Of a stretch of DNA of 64,000 nucleotides, positions 24,597 through 32,789 are shown one piece after another. The notes below the pieces were generated by a model. The model made no database searches, was not told the DNA's origin, and worked only from the letters and a program-made list of their open reading frames with translations. How positions within the stretch are numbered: the first letter of the stretch is position 1; every line of letters begins with the position of its first letter. The position numbers and the translations under genes are program-made. Source of the stretch: Pelomonas sp. Root1217 (GTDB lineage Bacteria > Pseudomonadota > Gammaproteobacteria > Burkholderiales > Burkholderiaceae_C); assembly GCF_001425705.1 (NCBI RefSeq), contig NZ_LMDC01000001.1:124001-188000 (forward strand). Reading direction: 5' to 3'.

Positions 24597-25027
24597 TCAG
24601 GTGATTCTTGCGAGGCGCCGTTATCACGCAGGCGTCTCAGTTTATCGAGCGTCTCGACCGTCTTTTCATCCGGTTCAGGCGCATCCCACCGCCACGTCAT
24701 TGATCCGCCGCAGAGCCCTACATGACGATTCTCTTGAATAAAGAAGAGATACGTTTGACCTGGACTCAGTGCAATGTCGTGCACCTCCGACGTGGAGTAG
24801 ACGTCATCCCGATTGACCCCAGACTGCTTGAAGGACTCTAAGACTACGTACTTAGCTATGTACTTCGCACCGTATCGCCCCTCACCTTCCTTTTTCGTCT
24901 CGGTGACGCGAACAATCATCACTTCTTGAGCGCGCTGGAATTGTCTCTCCAGGGTCATCGAAATGCACATGGCCGAAGCGGTGCCCTGGTTTAGAAATAG
25001 GGCCAAAGCAATCGCGATGTACTTCAT
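24575..25027 (-). CDS. Small exported protein, possible TIMP/NTR-like fold
   Basis: Protein of 150 residues with a signal peptide ending near SASAM-type residues (GTASAMCIS), so a cysteine sits almost at the mature N-terminus. The pattern of an N-terminal cysteine, a VMIVRVTET strand, a VLESFKQSG segment, TYLFFIQ and a later CGGS resembles bacterial proteins with a netrin/TIMP-like domain; this is a weak fold guess. Base composition is clearly less GC-rich than the neighbours, suggesting recent acquisition. Its 3' end overlaps the end of the amidohydrolase gene by 22 bases in opposite orientation. Function unknown. Confidence 0.7.
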   Translation of the reverse strand: MKYIAIALALFLNQGTASAMCISMTLERQFQRAQEVMIVRVTETKKEGEGRYGAKYIAKYVVLESFKQSGVNRDDVYSTSEVHDIALSPGQTYLFFIQENRHVGLCGGSMTWRWDAPEPDEKTVETLDKLRRLRDNGASQESPDQALLAR

Positions 25028-25045
25028 TGGGTGTCAACGCTTGAG

Positions 25046-25086
25046 TGCAGCCGACCAGCCAGCGGGGTTGGCGCTGGTCGGCTGCA
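25046..25086. other. Strong 14 bp hairpin between flgH and the small exported protein
   Basis: Perfect 14 bp stem (TGCAGCCGACCAGC with GCTGGTCGGCTGCA) around a 13-base loop. It lies downstream of flgH and 19 bases upstream of the exported-protein start. No T-run follows on the minus strand, so it could be an imperfect end signal for the flgB-H transcript or a leader structure. Confidence 0.6.
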
Positions 25087-25291
25087 ATGAATGGTGAGAC
25101 CGCCGCATGAAGTGCCTCAGACCCGCCCTTGATGACCGGACTTTGCCGAGCACCGATGCTGGTCACCGCATCGTAGTCGCGAAGGGTGGACCGGTCCTGG
25201 CAGCGAACTACCACCCGTGGCCTGCGCGCTGATCAGCGGCAATGGCAAGGGCTGCGCAGAGGGCACTTCTGAGCGTGCCTGCGCCGCCCGC

Positions 25292-25960
25292 TCAGCTCGG
25301 CGCAATATTGAGGAAGAAGCGCGACAGCCAACCCACCGCGTGAGCGTCCGCCGCCGCGCCGCGACCGCGCTGTTCGATGCGCACATTGGCCACCGACGTC
25401 GATGGCACGGCATTGCCCTGGGCAATCATGCGCGGGTCAACCTGGCCGGAGAAGCGCAGCACGTCGACATTGCGGTTCACGCCGATCTGCTTTTCGCCGC
25501 TGATCATCAGGTGGCCGTTGGGCAGCACACCGGTCACGACGGCCGTGATGGCGCCGGTGAACTCGTTGGTGTTCTGGTTGCTGCCCTTGCCCTTGTTGTC
25601 GTTGGAGGAGGTTGCCTCGGCGGTGGCTCGGGCGAAGGCCTTGGGCGAGATGCCCGGCACGGCGCTGATGCCGGCCGACAGGCCGCCGGTCTTGCTCAGC
25701 TCGCTGGTGCTCGTCTGCGAAGCCGAGACGCGTTCGGTGATGTTGACGGTCAGCGTGTCGCCGACGAGGCGTGCGCGGTGGTCTTCGAACAGCGGACGGT
25801 AGGCGGCGGCCTGGTAGATGGAGCCGTTGGTGGGCACCATGGCCTGGACCGGCGGCAGGTTGACGACCGGCGTGTGGGCCAGTTCGACCTGGGGCTCGGG
25901 GTAGGGCGTGGCGCAGCCGGCGAGCAGGGCGGGGATGGCGATCAGGGCGAGGTACTTCAT
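25292..25960 (-). CDS. flgH: Flagellar L-ring lipoprotein FlgH
   Basis: Outer-membrane lipoprotein that forms the L-ring bushing around the rod. It has 222 residues, a lipobox LLAGC with the cysteine at residue 15, and FlgH signatures (GSIYQAAAYRPLFEDHRAR, VGDTLTVNITE, MISGEKQIGVN, FSGQVDPRMI). It lies 10 bases downstream of flgG at the end of the flgB-to-flgH run. In most relatives flgI follows directly; here the next gene on this strand is an unrelated small exported protein and flgI is about 5 kb away. Confidence 0.96.
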   Translation of the reverse strand: MKYLALIAIPALLAGCATPYPEPQVELAHTPVVNLPPVQAMVPTNGSIYQAAAYRPLFEDHRARLVGDTLTVNITERVSASQTSTSELSKTGGLSAGISAVPGISPKAFARATAEATSSNDNKGKGSNQNTNEFTGAITAVVTGVLPNGHLMISGEKQIGVNRNVDVLRFSGQVDPRMIAQGNAVPSTSVANVRIEQRGRGAAADAHAVGWLSRFFLNIAPS

Positions 25961-25970
25961 GGCGATTGCC

Positions 25971-26753
25971 TTAGATCTGGGCGAGCTTCTGCAGCATCTG
26001 GTCGGAGGTCTGCACGGCCTTGGAGTTCAGCTCATAGGCGCGCTGGGTCTGGATCATCTGCACCAGTTCCTCGACGACGTTGACGTTGGAAGTCTCGACG
26101 AAGCCCTGTTGCACCGCGCCAATGCCGTTGTTGTTGGGTGAGCCGGTGTTGGGCGTGCCGCTGGCGGCCGTTTCGGTGAACAGGTTCTGGCCCTTGGGGT
26201 CCAGGCCGGCCGGATTCACGAAGGTGGCGAGCTGCAACTGGCCGACGGTCTGCGGCGCAGCTTGGCCGGGCAGCGTGACGCTGACGGTGCCGTCGTTGCC
26301 GATGGTCAGGCTTTGCGCGTTCTGCGGGATCGTGATGCCGGGCAGCAGCGTGTAGCCGTTGTTGGTGACCATCTGGCCATTGGCATTGAGCTGGAACGAC
26401 CCGTCGCGCGTGTAGGCGGTCGTGCCGTCTGGCTGTTGGATCTGGAAGAAGCCATCGCCCTTGATGGCCAGGTCCAGGTTGTTGCTGGTCTGCTGCAGAT
26501 TGCCCTGCGTGTAGATGCGGGCAGTGGCCACCGGGCGCACGCCCAGGCCGACTTGCAGGCCGGTGGGCAGCGTGGTCTGGTCGGTGCTGTTGGCACCGGC
26601 CTGGCGCATGTTCTGGTAGATCAGGTCCTCGAAGACGGCGTGCGAGCGCTTGTAGCCATTGGTGGCGACGTTGGCGAGGTTGTGCGAGATGTTGTCCAGC
26701 TGGGTTTGCTGGGCTTCCATGCCGGTCTTGGCGATCCAGAGCGAGCGCATCAT
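25971..26753 (-). CDS. flgG: Flagellar distal rod protein FlgG
   Basis: Forms the distal rod. It has 260 residues, the usual size. The N-terminal rod motif ([18 protein letters not shown]) and the C-terminal motif ([20 protein letters not shown]) are intact, and the central strand-rich domain contains [20 protein letters not shown]. It lies two bases from flgF and ten bases from flgH and is exported through the flagellar type III apparatus. Confidence 0.97.
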   Translation of the reverse strand: MMRSLWIAKTGMEAQQTQLDNISHNLANVATNGYKRSHAVFEDLIYQNMRQAGANSTDQTTLPTGLQVGLGVRPVATARIYTQGNLQQTSNNLDLAIKGDGFFQIQQPDGTTAYTRDGSFQLNANGQMVTNNGYTLLPGITIPQNAQSLTIGNDGTVSVTLPGQAAPQTVGQLQLATFVNPAGLDPKGQNLFTETAASGTPNTGSPNNNGIGAVQQGFVETSNVNVVEELVQMIQTQRAYELNSKAVQTSDQMLQKLAQI

Positions 26754-26755
26754 GG

Positions 26756-27487
26756 TCAGGTACTCCCTAAAAGTTTGGCGGACTGCTGACCCTGGGTCTG
26801 CGCGATCTGCAAGAGCTTCATCTGCTGCTCGAACTGGCGGCCCGCGGCGATCATGGCGACCATGGTCTCGACCGGGCTGACATTCGAGCCTTCCAGCGCA
26901 CCGTCCTGCAGGCGGGCGGCCTGGTTGGCAGGCAGGTCGCCCTCTAGAGCGCGGAACAAGCCGTCGTCCCCGCGCGCGAGTTGGTTGGCCGCTTCGGGCG
27001 TGACGAGCTTGAGCCTGCCCACCGTCGTCGGTTTCTGGTTCGGTGCCTTGGCGCTGACGGTGCCGTCGCTGCCGATGGCCACCTCGCTGTTGGCTGGCAC
27101 GTTGATCGGCCCGCCGTCCCCAAGCACTGGCATGCCGTTGCGCATGACGAGGATGCCTTCGGCGTTCACGTCCAGCGAGCCGGCACGGGTGTAGGCCTCG
27201 GTGCCGTCATTGGCCTGCACGGCCAGCCAGGCATTGCCCTGCATGGCCACGTCGAGGTTGCGGCCGGTGGGCGTGAGCGGCCCCTGGGCGTCGTTGTAGC
27301 CGATGGTGGTCTCCAGCGCGAAGGCGCGCGTGGAGGCGCCGTCGCCGCGCACCGGCACGGCGCGAAAGGCCTGCAGCTCCGCGCGAAAACCATTCGTGGT
27401 GACGTTGGCAAGATTGTGCGAGAGCACGTCCTGCCGCTGCATGGCCGCCTTGGCGCCGGCCATCGAGAGGTAGATCATGCGGTCCAT
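26756..27487 (-). CDS. flgF: Flagellar proximal rod protein FlgF
   Basis: Proximal rod component of 243 residues. It carries the shared rod/hook N-terminal motif ([19 protein letters not shown]), the central [20 protein letters not shown] segment, and a C-terminal helix ([20 protein letters not shown]). It is distinguished from FlgG by the [13 protein letters not shown] start and shorter length. The gene is 22 bases after flgE and two bases before flgG. Confidence 0.96.
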   Translation of the reverse strand: MDRMIYLSMAGAKAAMQRQDVLSHNLANVTTNGFRAELQAFRAVPVRGDGASTRAFALETTIGYNDAQGPLTPTGRNLDVAMQGNAWLAVQANDGTEAYTRAGSLDVNAEGILVMRNGMPVLGDGGPINVPANSEVAIGSDGTVSAKAPNQKPTTVGRLKLVTPEAANQLARGDDGLFRALEGDLPANQAARLQDGALEGSNVSPVETMVAMIAAGRQFEQQMKLLQIAQTQGQQSAKLLGST

Positions 27488-27509
27488 CGCGCGTCCTCAG
27501 TCGTCGTGA

Positions 27510-28856
27510 TCAGCGCAGGTTGACGATGGTCTGCAGGACCTGGTCCTGCGTTTTGATCGTCTGCGCATTGGCCTGGTAGGCGCGCTGGGCCGTCACCATG
27601 TTGACGAGCTCGGCGGTCAGGTCGACGTTGCTTTCCTCGAGCGCGCCGGATTGCAGCGCACCCATGTTGCCGTCGCCCGGCACGCCGACGACCGCGTCAC
27701 CCGAGGCCACCGTGCGGATCCAGACGTTGCCGCCCATGGTCTGCAGGCCTTGCGGGTTGCGGAAGCTGGCGAGTTCGACCTGGCCGGCCGGCTTGCTCTG
27801 GCCGTTGGAATAGCGAGCCTGGACGATGCCGTCGTTGGCGACCTGGATGCCGGTCAGCTGGCCCGGGGCATAGCCGTCCTGGGTCAGGTTGGTGACCGCG
27901 AAGCTGCTGCCGTTCTCGGTCGCGCCGGTCAGGTTGAGCTGGATGCCGGGAATCGCCAGCGTCGGGTTGCCGCGCGTGCTGGTGCCGGCCGGCACGGACA
28001 TGGAGATCGTGCCGGGCGGTGTCGTCGCGCTGCCGGCGATGGCCGAAGGCGCGCCGCCGGTGGGCGGGAAGGTGACGGTGGTGTAGGGGATCGTCGGGTT
28101 GCCGTTGGCGTCCAGCGGGATGGCGTTGCCGGAAGCATCGGTATCGAAGGGCGTGCCGTTGGCGGTCGCGTAGACGTTCCAGACGTCATTGGGCGGCACG
28201 GCGCCACTGGGGTCGGTCGCGCGCTGGAAGTAGAAGGTCACGGCGACGTCCTGGCCCTTGGCGTCGTAGGCCGTCATGGACGTCGCGTTGTTGTAGGTCG
28301 TGCTGTCCTTCAGGTCCATGCCGGTGCCCGTGCCGCCACCCGGGGCGGTGGCCTTCAGGCGGGAGTCGAGGTTGAACTCCATGCTGACCTTGGTCGTCAC
28401 GGCGGGCGGGATGCCGCCGGTGGGCAGTTGCAGCGGCTGAGCGGTACCGGGCTGGATGACACCAGCGCCATTGGCCGGATAGCCCATCAGCTTGAGGCCT
28501 TCGTTGTTGACGATGAAGCCATCCTTGCTGACCTTGAACTGGCCGTTGCGGGTGTAGCGCGTCGGGTTCACGCCGTCGCTGACCTGGAAGAAGCCGCCAC
28601 CGTTGATGGCGAGGTCCATCGGGTTTTCGGTCGTCGTGATATTGCCCTGGGTGAACTGCTGGGCGACGGACTGCAGGCTGGTGCCGATGCCGACCTGGTT
28701 CGCGCCGGCGCCGTTCAGCGCGGCGGCGTAAACGTCGGAGAACTCGGCCCGCGAACCCTTGGCACCAAAGGTGCCGGAGTTGGCGATGTTGTTGCCGATG
28801 ACGTCCAGGTTCTTGGAGGCGGCATTGAGCCCGGAAAGGCCTTGCTGGAAGCTCAT
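27510..28856 (-). CDS. flgE: Flagellar hook protein FlgE
   Basis: Structural subunit of the hook, 448 residues. The N-terminus MSFQQGLSGLNAASKNLDVI and the C-terminal helix (LVNMVTAQRAYQANAQTIKT) are typical, with a long variable middle domain rich in glycine, threonine and alanine. It lies 29 bases after flgD, which encodes the hook scaffold that caps its assembly. Hook length and exposed-domain sequence vary among species, which accounts for its size. Confidence 0.97.
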   Translation of the reverse strand: MSFQQGLSGLNAASKNLDVIGNNIANSGTFGAKGSRAEFSDVYAAALNGAGANQVGIGTSLQSVAQQFTQGNITTTENPMDLAINGGGFFQVSDGVNPTRYTRNGQFKVSKDGFIVNNEGLKLMGYPANGAGVIQPGTAQPLQLPTGGIPPAVTTKVSMEFNLDSRLKATAPGGGTGTGMDLKDSTTYNNATSMTAYDAKGQDVAVTFYFQRATDPSGAVPPNDVWNVYATANGTPFDTDASGNAIPLDANGNPTIPYTTVTFPPTGGAPSAIAGSATTPPGTISMSVPAGTSTRGNPTLAIPGIQLNLTGATENGSSFAVTNLTQDGYAPGQLTGIQVANDGIVQARYSNGQSKPAGQVELASFRNPQGLQTMGGNVWIRTVASGDAVVGVPGDGNMGALQSGALEESNVDLTAELVNMVTAQRAYQANAQTIKTQDQVLQTIVNLR

Positions 28857-28885
28857 GAGGAGTCCTTGCTATGCAGGAGGGGTGA

Positions 28886-29527
28886 TCAGTTGACCGAGGA
28901 GACGGCCGTGTAGTCCACGGGACCGAGGCGTTCGAGATTGAGCTTGAGGCTGCCGTTCTCGCTGTAGACGGCGTCCACCTTGTCGTGGGCGTAGAGCGTG
29001 GACGTGACGGCCTTGGCGCCGTTGGCGGCCGTGATGCGGTACTTGACCTCGGTGCCCTCAGGCACCTTGGTGCCGGCGGGCCAGGAGAAGGTCTGGCGGC
29101 CCGAGCCCTGGGCACCCAGCTGCACGGTGTCGATGACGTTGCCGGCCCCGCCGAGGATCTCCAGCTTCACGGTCTGGGCCGCGCCGTCGAGCTCATAGCT
29201 GCCGTCGGCAGCGCCGTTCTCGACCTGGATCTTGTCGCTGGGCACACTGACCTCGCGGCCCACCAGCGAGATGGATTGCAAGGCCTGCATCTGGCCGAGC
29301 TGGCCGCCTAGGCTCTTGATGCTGGTGTCCAGTGTGGACAGGCTCGTCACCTGCTGGATCTGCGCCATCTGGCTCGTCACCTGGGCGTTGTCCATGGGGT
29401 TGAGCGGGTCCTGGTTGTTCATCTGCGCGACGAGCAGCTTCAGGAAGCGGTCCTGGGTTTCGGCGGCGTTCTTGGCGGAAACGGTGGGCGTGCCCGTCGT
29501 GCTGCCGTTGAGTGCGGTGATGTCCAT
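28886..29527 (-). CDS. flgD: Flagellar hook capping protein FlgD
   Basis: Hook scaffold protein of 213 residues, needed for polymerization of FlgE and absent from the finished hook. The family motif is near the N-terminus (DRFLKLLVAQMNNQDPLNPM), and the C-terminal Tudor/fibronectin-like domain includes FSWPAGTKVPEGTEVKYRI. It lies between flgC and flgE, as usual, 16 bases after flgC. Confidence 0.96.
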   Translation of the reverse strand: MDITALNGSTTGTPTVSAKNAAETQDRFLKLLVAQMNNQDPLNPMDNAQVTSQMAQIQQVTSLSTLDTSIKSLGGQLGQMQALQSISLVGREVSVPSDKIQVENGAADGSYELDGAAQTVKLEILGGAGNVIDTVQLGAQGSGRQTFSWPAGTKVPEGTEVKYRITAANGAKAVTSTLYAHDKVDAVYSENGSLKLNLERLGPVDYTAVSSVN

Positions 29528-29543
29528 GGCGGGCTTTCAGCGG

Positions 29544-29960
29544 TCAGGACTGGCCGAGTTGCAAGGTCTTGAGCAGCAGGTTCTTGGCCGTGCTCATCAC
29601 CTCGATGTTGTTCTGGTAGGAGCGCGACGCCGAGATCATGTTGACCATCTCTTCCACCGGGTTCACGTTGGAATAGGTCACATAGCCGTCGGCATCGGCC
29701 TGCGGATGCTTGGGGTCGTGCACGCGGCGGCCGGGGGTCTGGTCCTCGGTGACGCTGGTCACGCGCACGCCGGCGCTGCCGCTGTCGTTGCCGGCGCCCA
29801 TCAATTGGGTCTGGAAGACGACCTGGCGCGCCTTGTAGGCCTGGCCATCCGGGCCGGCCACGGTGTCGGCATTGGCCAGGTTGCTGGCCACGACGTTGAG
29901 GCGCTGGCTCTGGGCGCTGACCGCGCTGCCGGCGACGTGAAAGATCTGGAACATGGACAT
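29544..29960 (-). CDS. flgC: Flagellar proximal rod protein FlgC
   Basis: Proximal rod component of 138 residues, the normal length. Motifs: MSMFQIFHVAGSAVSAQSQR, ASNLANADTVAG and a C-terminal helix (EEMVNMISASRSYQNNIEVM). It lies 13 bases after flgB and, with FlgB, FlgF and FlgG, builds the rod. Confidence 0.96.
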   Translation of the reverse strand: MSMFQIFHVAGSAVSAQSQRLNVVASNLANADTVAGPDGQAYKARQVVFQTQLMGAGNDSGSAGVRVTSVTEDQTPGRRVHDPKHPQADADGYVTYSNVNPVEEMVNMISASRSYQNNIEVMSTAKNLLLKTLQLGQS

Positions 29961-29973
29961 GGTTCAGCTCTCC

Positions 29974-30387
29974 TCAGCTCTGGTTGTGCGACTTCATCGC
30001 ATCCAGCGTCGTGCGTACGGCGCCGTTGATGAAGCGCAGCGTCGCCTCGTACTTCACCGAGTTGTCCGCGAAGCTGGCGCGTTCGCGGTCCATGTCGACA
30101 CCGTTGCTGTCCAGGCTGGTCTGGGACTGCAGAGCGTATTCCTTACCGCTCTCGCCGCGCGCACCGGCCAGCGGCGCGATGTGACCGCGCTGCGTGGCGG
30201 CAAGAGCGCCGGGCGTGCCGATCTCGCCAGTGGCTTCGCGCAGGGCCTTGGCGAAGTCCATGTCGCGAGCCTGATAGCCAGGCGTGTCGGCATTGGCGAT
30301 GTTGCTGGCGAGCTGGCGCTGACGCTCCGCCCGCAGCGTGAGCGCCTGGGTCTGGAAGTTCAGCGTGTCTGTCAATCGGTTCAACAT
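29974..30387 (-). CDS. flgB: Flagellar proximal rod protein FlgB
   Basis: First gene of the flgB-C-D-E-F-G-H run; 137 residues. The family motif ASNIANADTPGYQARDMDF is present. It encodes the innermost rod subunit. Its upstream region (159 bases) is shared with the divergent flgA gene, so both promoters lie there; a weak sigma-28-like site is listed separately. Confidence 0.96.
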   Translation of the reverse strand: MLNRLTDTLNFQTQALTLRAERQRQLASNIANADTPGYQARDMDFAKALREATGEIGTPGALAATQRGHIAPLAGARGESGKEYALQSQTSLDSNGVDMDRERASFADNSVKYEATLRFINGAVRTTLDAMKSHNQS

Positions 30388-30447
30388 CTGGGGGCCTCTT
30401 TCGAGGTTGCTTTCGAGCTGAAGGGCCGGGATGGCTCTTCTCGCAAA

Positions 30448-30474
30448 TTGTCTGGAGCTGACCCGAAAACATGA
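30448..30474 (-). promoter_or_regulatory. Weak sigma-28-like promoter for flgB
   Basis: On the minus strand TCATGTTT (30467-30474) and CCAGACAA (30448-30455) are 11 bases apart, the sigma-28 spacing. The -35 box agrees well but the -10 box matches only about five of eight positions. The bases just upstream (AATCCCGCTCA) are the same as those upstream of the good flgM promoter, which gives some support. Confidence 0.35.
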
Positions 30475-30546
30475 GCGGGATTAGCGGCAGCAAAGCAGCT
30501 CAATTCCGACCTAGGGAGCGCCCCTGCTCTCTCTAGAGTTGCGGCC

Positions 30547-31245
30547 ATGCTGCGTCGAACTGCGTTCCTGTCTTGCTTGCTGCTCACCGGGCTGGGTGCC
30601 CGGGGACAGACCGTGCTCGACCCGGCACTGTTGGAGCGTGTGCGGATGCTGGCCGAGACCGCCGCCCGCGCTGCAGCACCACCCAACACCCGCGTTGCCG
30701 TCGAGATCGGCGCGCTCGACGCCCGCCTGCGCTTGGCGCCCTGCCAGCAGATCCAGCCCTATCTGCCGCCTGGCATGGCCGTTTGGGGCAAGAGCCGCAT
30801 CGGCCTGCGCTGCACCGATGGCATGGCGCGCTGGAATGTCACGCTGCCGGTACGCGTTGCCGTCTTCGGCCGCGCCGTTGTCGCCAGCGGCCCGCTGCCG
30901 GCCGGTGTGAATTTGTCTCAAGAACAGCTGGCCGTGGCCGATATCGACATCGCTGCCGAGCCCGGCGCCGTCTTCACCGATCCGGCCCTGTTGATCGGCC
31001 GCACGCTGGCCCGGCCGCTGGGCGCCGCCGAGGCGGTGCGCGCGCCGGCGCTGAAGTCGCGCCAATGGTTTGCCGCCGGAGAGACCGTGCAGGTCCGGGT
31101 TGCGGGTGAGGGATTTGCTGTCGCCTCCGAGGCGCAGGCTCTGTCGGCCGGCATCGAGGGCCAGGAGGTCAGGGTGAGGTTTGAGAGTGGTCGCGTCGCC
31201 AGCGGCCGGCCGGTCGGCGAACGCCGGGTGGATGTGCTGCTATGA
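30547..31245 (+). CDS. flgA: Flagella basal body P-ring formation protein FlgA
   Basis: Periplasmic chaperone for P-ring assembly, 232 residues. It has an N-terminal signal peptide (FLSCLLLTGLGARG) and a C-terminal SAF-type domain (VNLSQEQLAVADIDIA, LIGRTLARPLGAAEAV, AGETVQVRVAGEGFAV). It is divergent from flgB, as in many proteobacteria. A 7 bp stem with an A5 loop (31271-31289) follows it but has no T-run. flgM and flgN follow on the same strand. Confidence 0.95.
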   Translation: MLRRTAFLSCLLLTGLGARGQTVLDPALLERVRMLAETAARAAAPPNTRVAVEIGALDARLRLAPCQQIQPYLPPGMAVWGKSRIGLRCTDGMARWNVTLPVRVAVFGRAVVASGPLPAGVNLSQEQLAVADIDIAAEPGAVFTDPALLIGRTLARPLGAAEAVRAPALKSRQWFAAGETVQVRVAGEGFAVASEAQALSAGIEGQEVRVRFESGRVASGRPVGERRVDVLL

Positions 31246-31297
31246 GCAAACTGCCACGAATCTTGAGAACTGGCCGGAAAAACCGGCCAAATCCCGC

Positions 31298-31324
31298 TCA
31301 AGTTCCTAGGCCTGGGGCCGATAC
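31298..31324 (+). promoter_or_regulatory. Sigma-28 (FliA) promoter for flgM
   Basis: TCAAGTTC (31298-31305) and GCCGATAC (31317-31324) are separated by exactly 11 bases. Both boxes are close to the FliA consensus TCAAGTTT/GCCGATAA. The site is 59 bases upstream of the flgM start, which also has a GGAGA ribosome site. FlgM is normally expressed from a FliA promoter, so biology and sequence agree. Confidence 0.85.
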
Positions 31325-31383
31325 AGGAGGAAACTCCCCTGCAATGCCCTCTGCGGGGCCCGCCCCGCACCCTGGAGAAGCTC

Positions 31384-31713
31384 ATGAAGATCGGTAACAG
31401 CCCAGACGGCACCGCCAGCCCGCCCAAGGCCGAGCGCCCCGCCTCGCGCAAACCCGAGGCCAGCACGGCCGACGTCGTCCGTCAGACCGCCCAGGCCGCC
31501 ACCTCCGCGCCCAGCGCCCAGGTCGCCATTTCCAACACCGCCAAGCTGGCTGCCAGTGGCAGCGCCGACGACGGCAGCTTTGACGCCGCCAAGGTCGCAC
31601 GCATCTCCAAGGCCATCAGTGAGGGTAAGTTCACGGTCAACGCGAACGCCATCGCCGACAAGCTGGTCTCAAATGCGCAAGAATTGCTGGACAGCCGCGT
31701 CAATAAGCACTGA
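31384..31713 (+). CDS. flgM: Negative regulator of flagellin synthesis FlgM (anti-sigma-28)
   Basis: Binds FliA and holds it inactive until the hook is finished and FlgM is exported. The protein has 109 residues, mostly disordered and alanine/serine-rich at the N-terminus, with the FliA-binding helices toward the C-terminus (DAAKVARISKAISEGKFTVN, then ADKLVSNAQELL). The start MKIGNSP is typical. The FliA gene is at the left edge of this window, so both partners are encoded here. flgN begins three bases after the stop. Confidence 0.94.
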   Translation: MKIGNSPDGTASPPKAERPASRKPEASTADVVRQTAQAATSAPSAQVAISNTAKLAASGSADDGSFDAAKVARISKAISEGKFTVNANAIADKLVSNAQELLDSRVNKH

Positions 31714-31716
31714 ACC

Positions 31717-32106
31717 ATGACCGCCATCGCTCCGTCCAACCTTGGCACCGAACTCGAACAGCCTCTGCTGGCTGTCGAGGCCGCGCTGAACCAGCTCGGT
31801 GATGCGCTGGCCCGCCGCGACGCGATGGCCATCGAACAGCATGCCGCCGAGCTGCACCAGCACCTGGCCCGCGCTGTGCAGAGCTTCAGCGAAGCCGCCC
31901 GCACCGGCAGCGTGCCCAGCGCCTTGCGCAACCGCCTCGTGCGTGCCGGCGGCCTGCTGGCTGCCCAGCGTGAAACCCTGGCCCGCGGCAACGCCTCGCT
32001 GGACCGCGCGCTGGACGTGCTGATCCCGAGCGAGCCCACCGGCCTGTATGGCGCTGGCGGCAAGGCCGAGCGCCGCAGCGTCGGCGGCGGCAGCTACCAG
32101 GCCTGA
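31717..32106 (+). CDS. flgN: Flagellar export chaperone FlgN
   Basis: Helical chaperone of 129 residues for export of the hook-filament junction proteins FlgK and FlgL, both encoded in this window. The sequence is almost entirely helical with heptad character (LLAVEAALNQLGDALARRD) and an extended glycine/serine-rich tail. Identification rests on position after flgM and on the helical pattern more than on strict motifs, since FlgN diverges quickly. A terminator follows its stop codon. Confidence 0.86.
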   Translation: MTAIAPSNLGTELEQPLLAVEAALNQLGDALARRDAMAIEQHAAELHQHLARAVQSFSEAARTGSVPSALRNRLVRAGGLLAAQRETLARGNASLDRALDVLIPSEPTGLYGAGGKAERRSVGGGSYQA

Positions 32107-32125
32107 TCGGTCGCTGAATACAGGA

Positions 32126-32149
32126 AGCCACCTGCGGGTGGCTTTTTTT
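32126..32149 (+). terminator. Rho-independent terminator after flgN
   Basis: A 7 bp stem (AGCCACC with GGTGGCT), a TGCG loop and a run of seven T, 19 bases after the flgN stop. Confidence 0.9.
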
Positions 32150-32172
32150 CGCCTTGTCGCCCCACAAGCGCC

Positions 32173-32202
32173 AAAAAGAAGAGCGGCCCCGGAGGGCCGC
32201 TC
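32173..32202 (-). terminator. Rho-independent terminator after the small exported protein
   Basis: On the minus strand a 9 bp stem (GAGCGGCCC with GGGCCGCTC) is followed by TTCTTTTT. It lies just past the stop of the gene at 32223-32579. Confidence 0.88.
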
Positions 32203-32222
32203 GTCATGGTGCAGGGCTCCGC

Positions 32223-32579
32223 TTACTTGGCTGCCAGCGCAGTGGCGCGGCGCACGACCGGGGCCGGGAAATCGCCCAGCTCGCGAGCGGCGTTCTCGCC
32301 ATGGTCGGCGGCCAGCGCAGCGGTCTGCTCGACTTGCAGTTCGGTGGCCTTGACTGTCAGGATGGCCTGACGGGGCAGCTTGACGGTTGCAACGGCGGCA
32401 GCCTTGGCGGTGGCCGGTGCGGTCGTTTCGACACCCTTCTCACCTTGGAGGGCGGCCAGTTCGCCACTGTTGCGAGCGGCCGCCAGGTCGGCGATGACGG
32501 CTTCGCGGGTCGTTTGTGCGGAGGCGGCGCCGGCGGCGATCAGCAGGGCGGCGGCAAAAACGGTAGACAGCTTGTTCAT
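32223..32579 (-). CDS. Small exported protein, DUF4148-like
   Basis: Predicted periplasmic protein of 118 residues. Signal peptide MNKLSTVFAAALLIAAGAAS with cleavage before AQTTREA. The mature N-terminus (TTREAVIADLAAARNSGELA) resembles the short DUF4148-type motif found in many burkholderial exported proteins; the rest is alanine/valine/threonine-rich and unassigned. The start was placed at the ATG that opens the signal peptide; an AAGGAAA ribosome site is nearby. A terminator follows. Function unknown. Confidence 0.82.
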   Translation of the reverse strand: MNKLSTVFAAALLIAAGAASAQTTREAVIADLAAARNSGELAALQGEKGVETTAPATAKAAAVATVKLPRQAILTVKATELQVEQTAALAADHGENAARELGDFPAPVVRRATALAAK

Positions 32580-32789
32580 GATGATTTCCTTCAAGTTCCG
32601 TGGCGGATCGTTCCGCCTGGTTTGCTTGGGCATCGCGACCGCGGTGTCCATGGGCTGAACTCTAGGCAGTGCGACTCGGTAGAAACACCAGGGGCGCAGC
32701 AACGCGTCGTTCAGAAAAGGAAAACAATCAACGAACCGAATTGGCTGTTGTGCCGAAAAAATATGGAATTTCTCCGGTGCTGACCGGGC

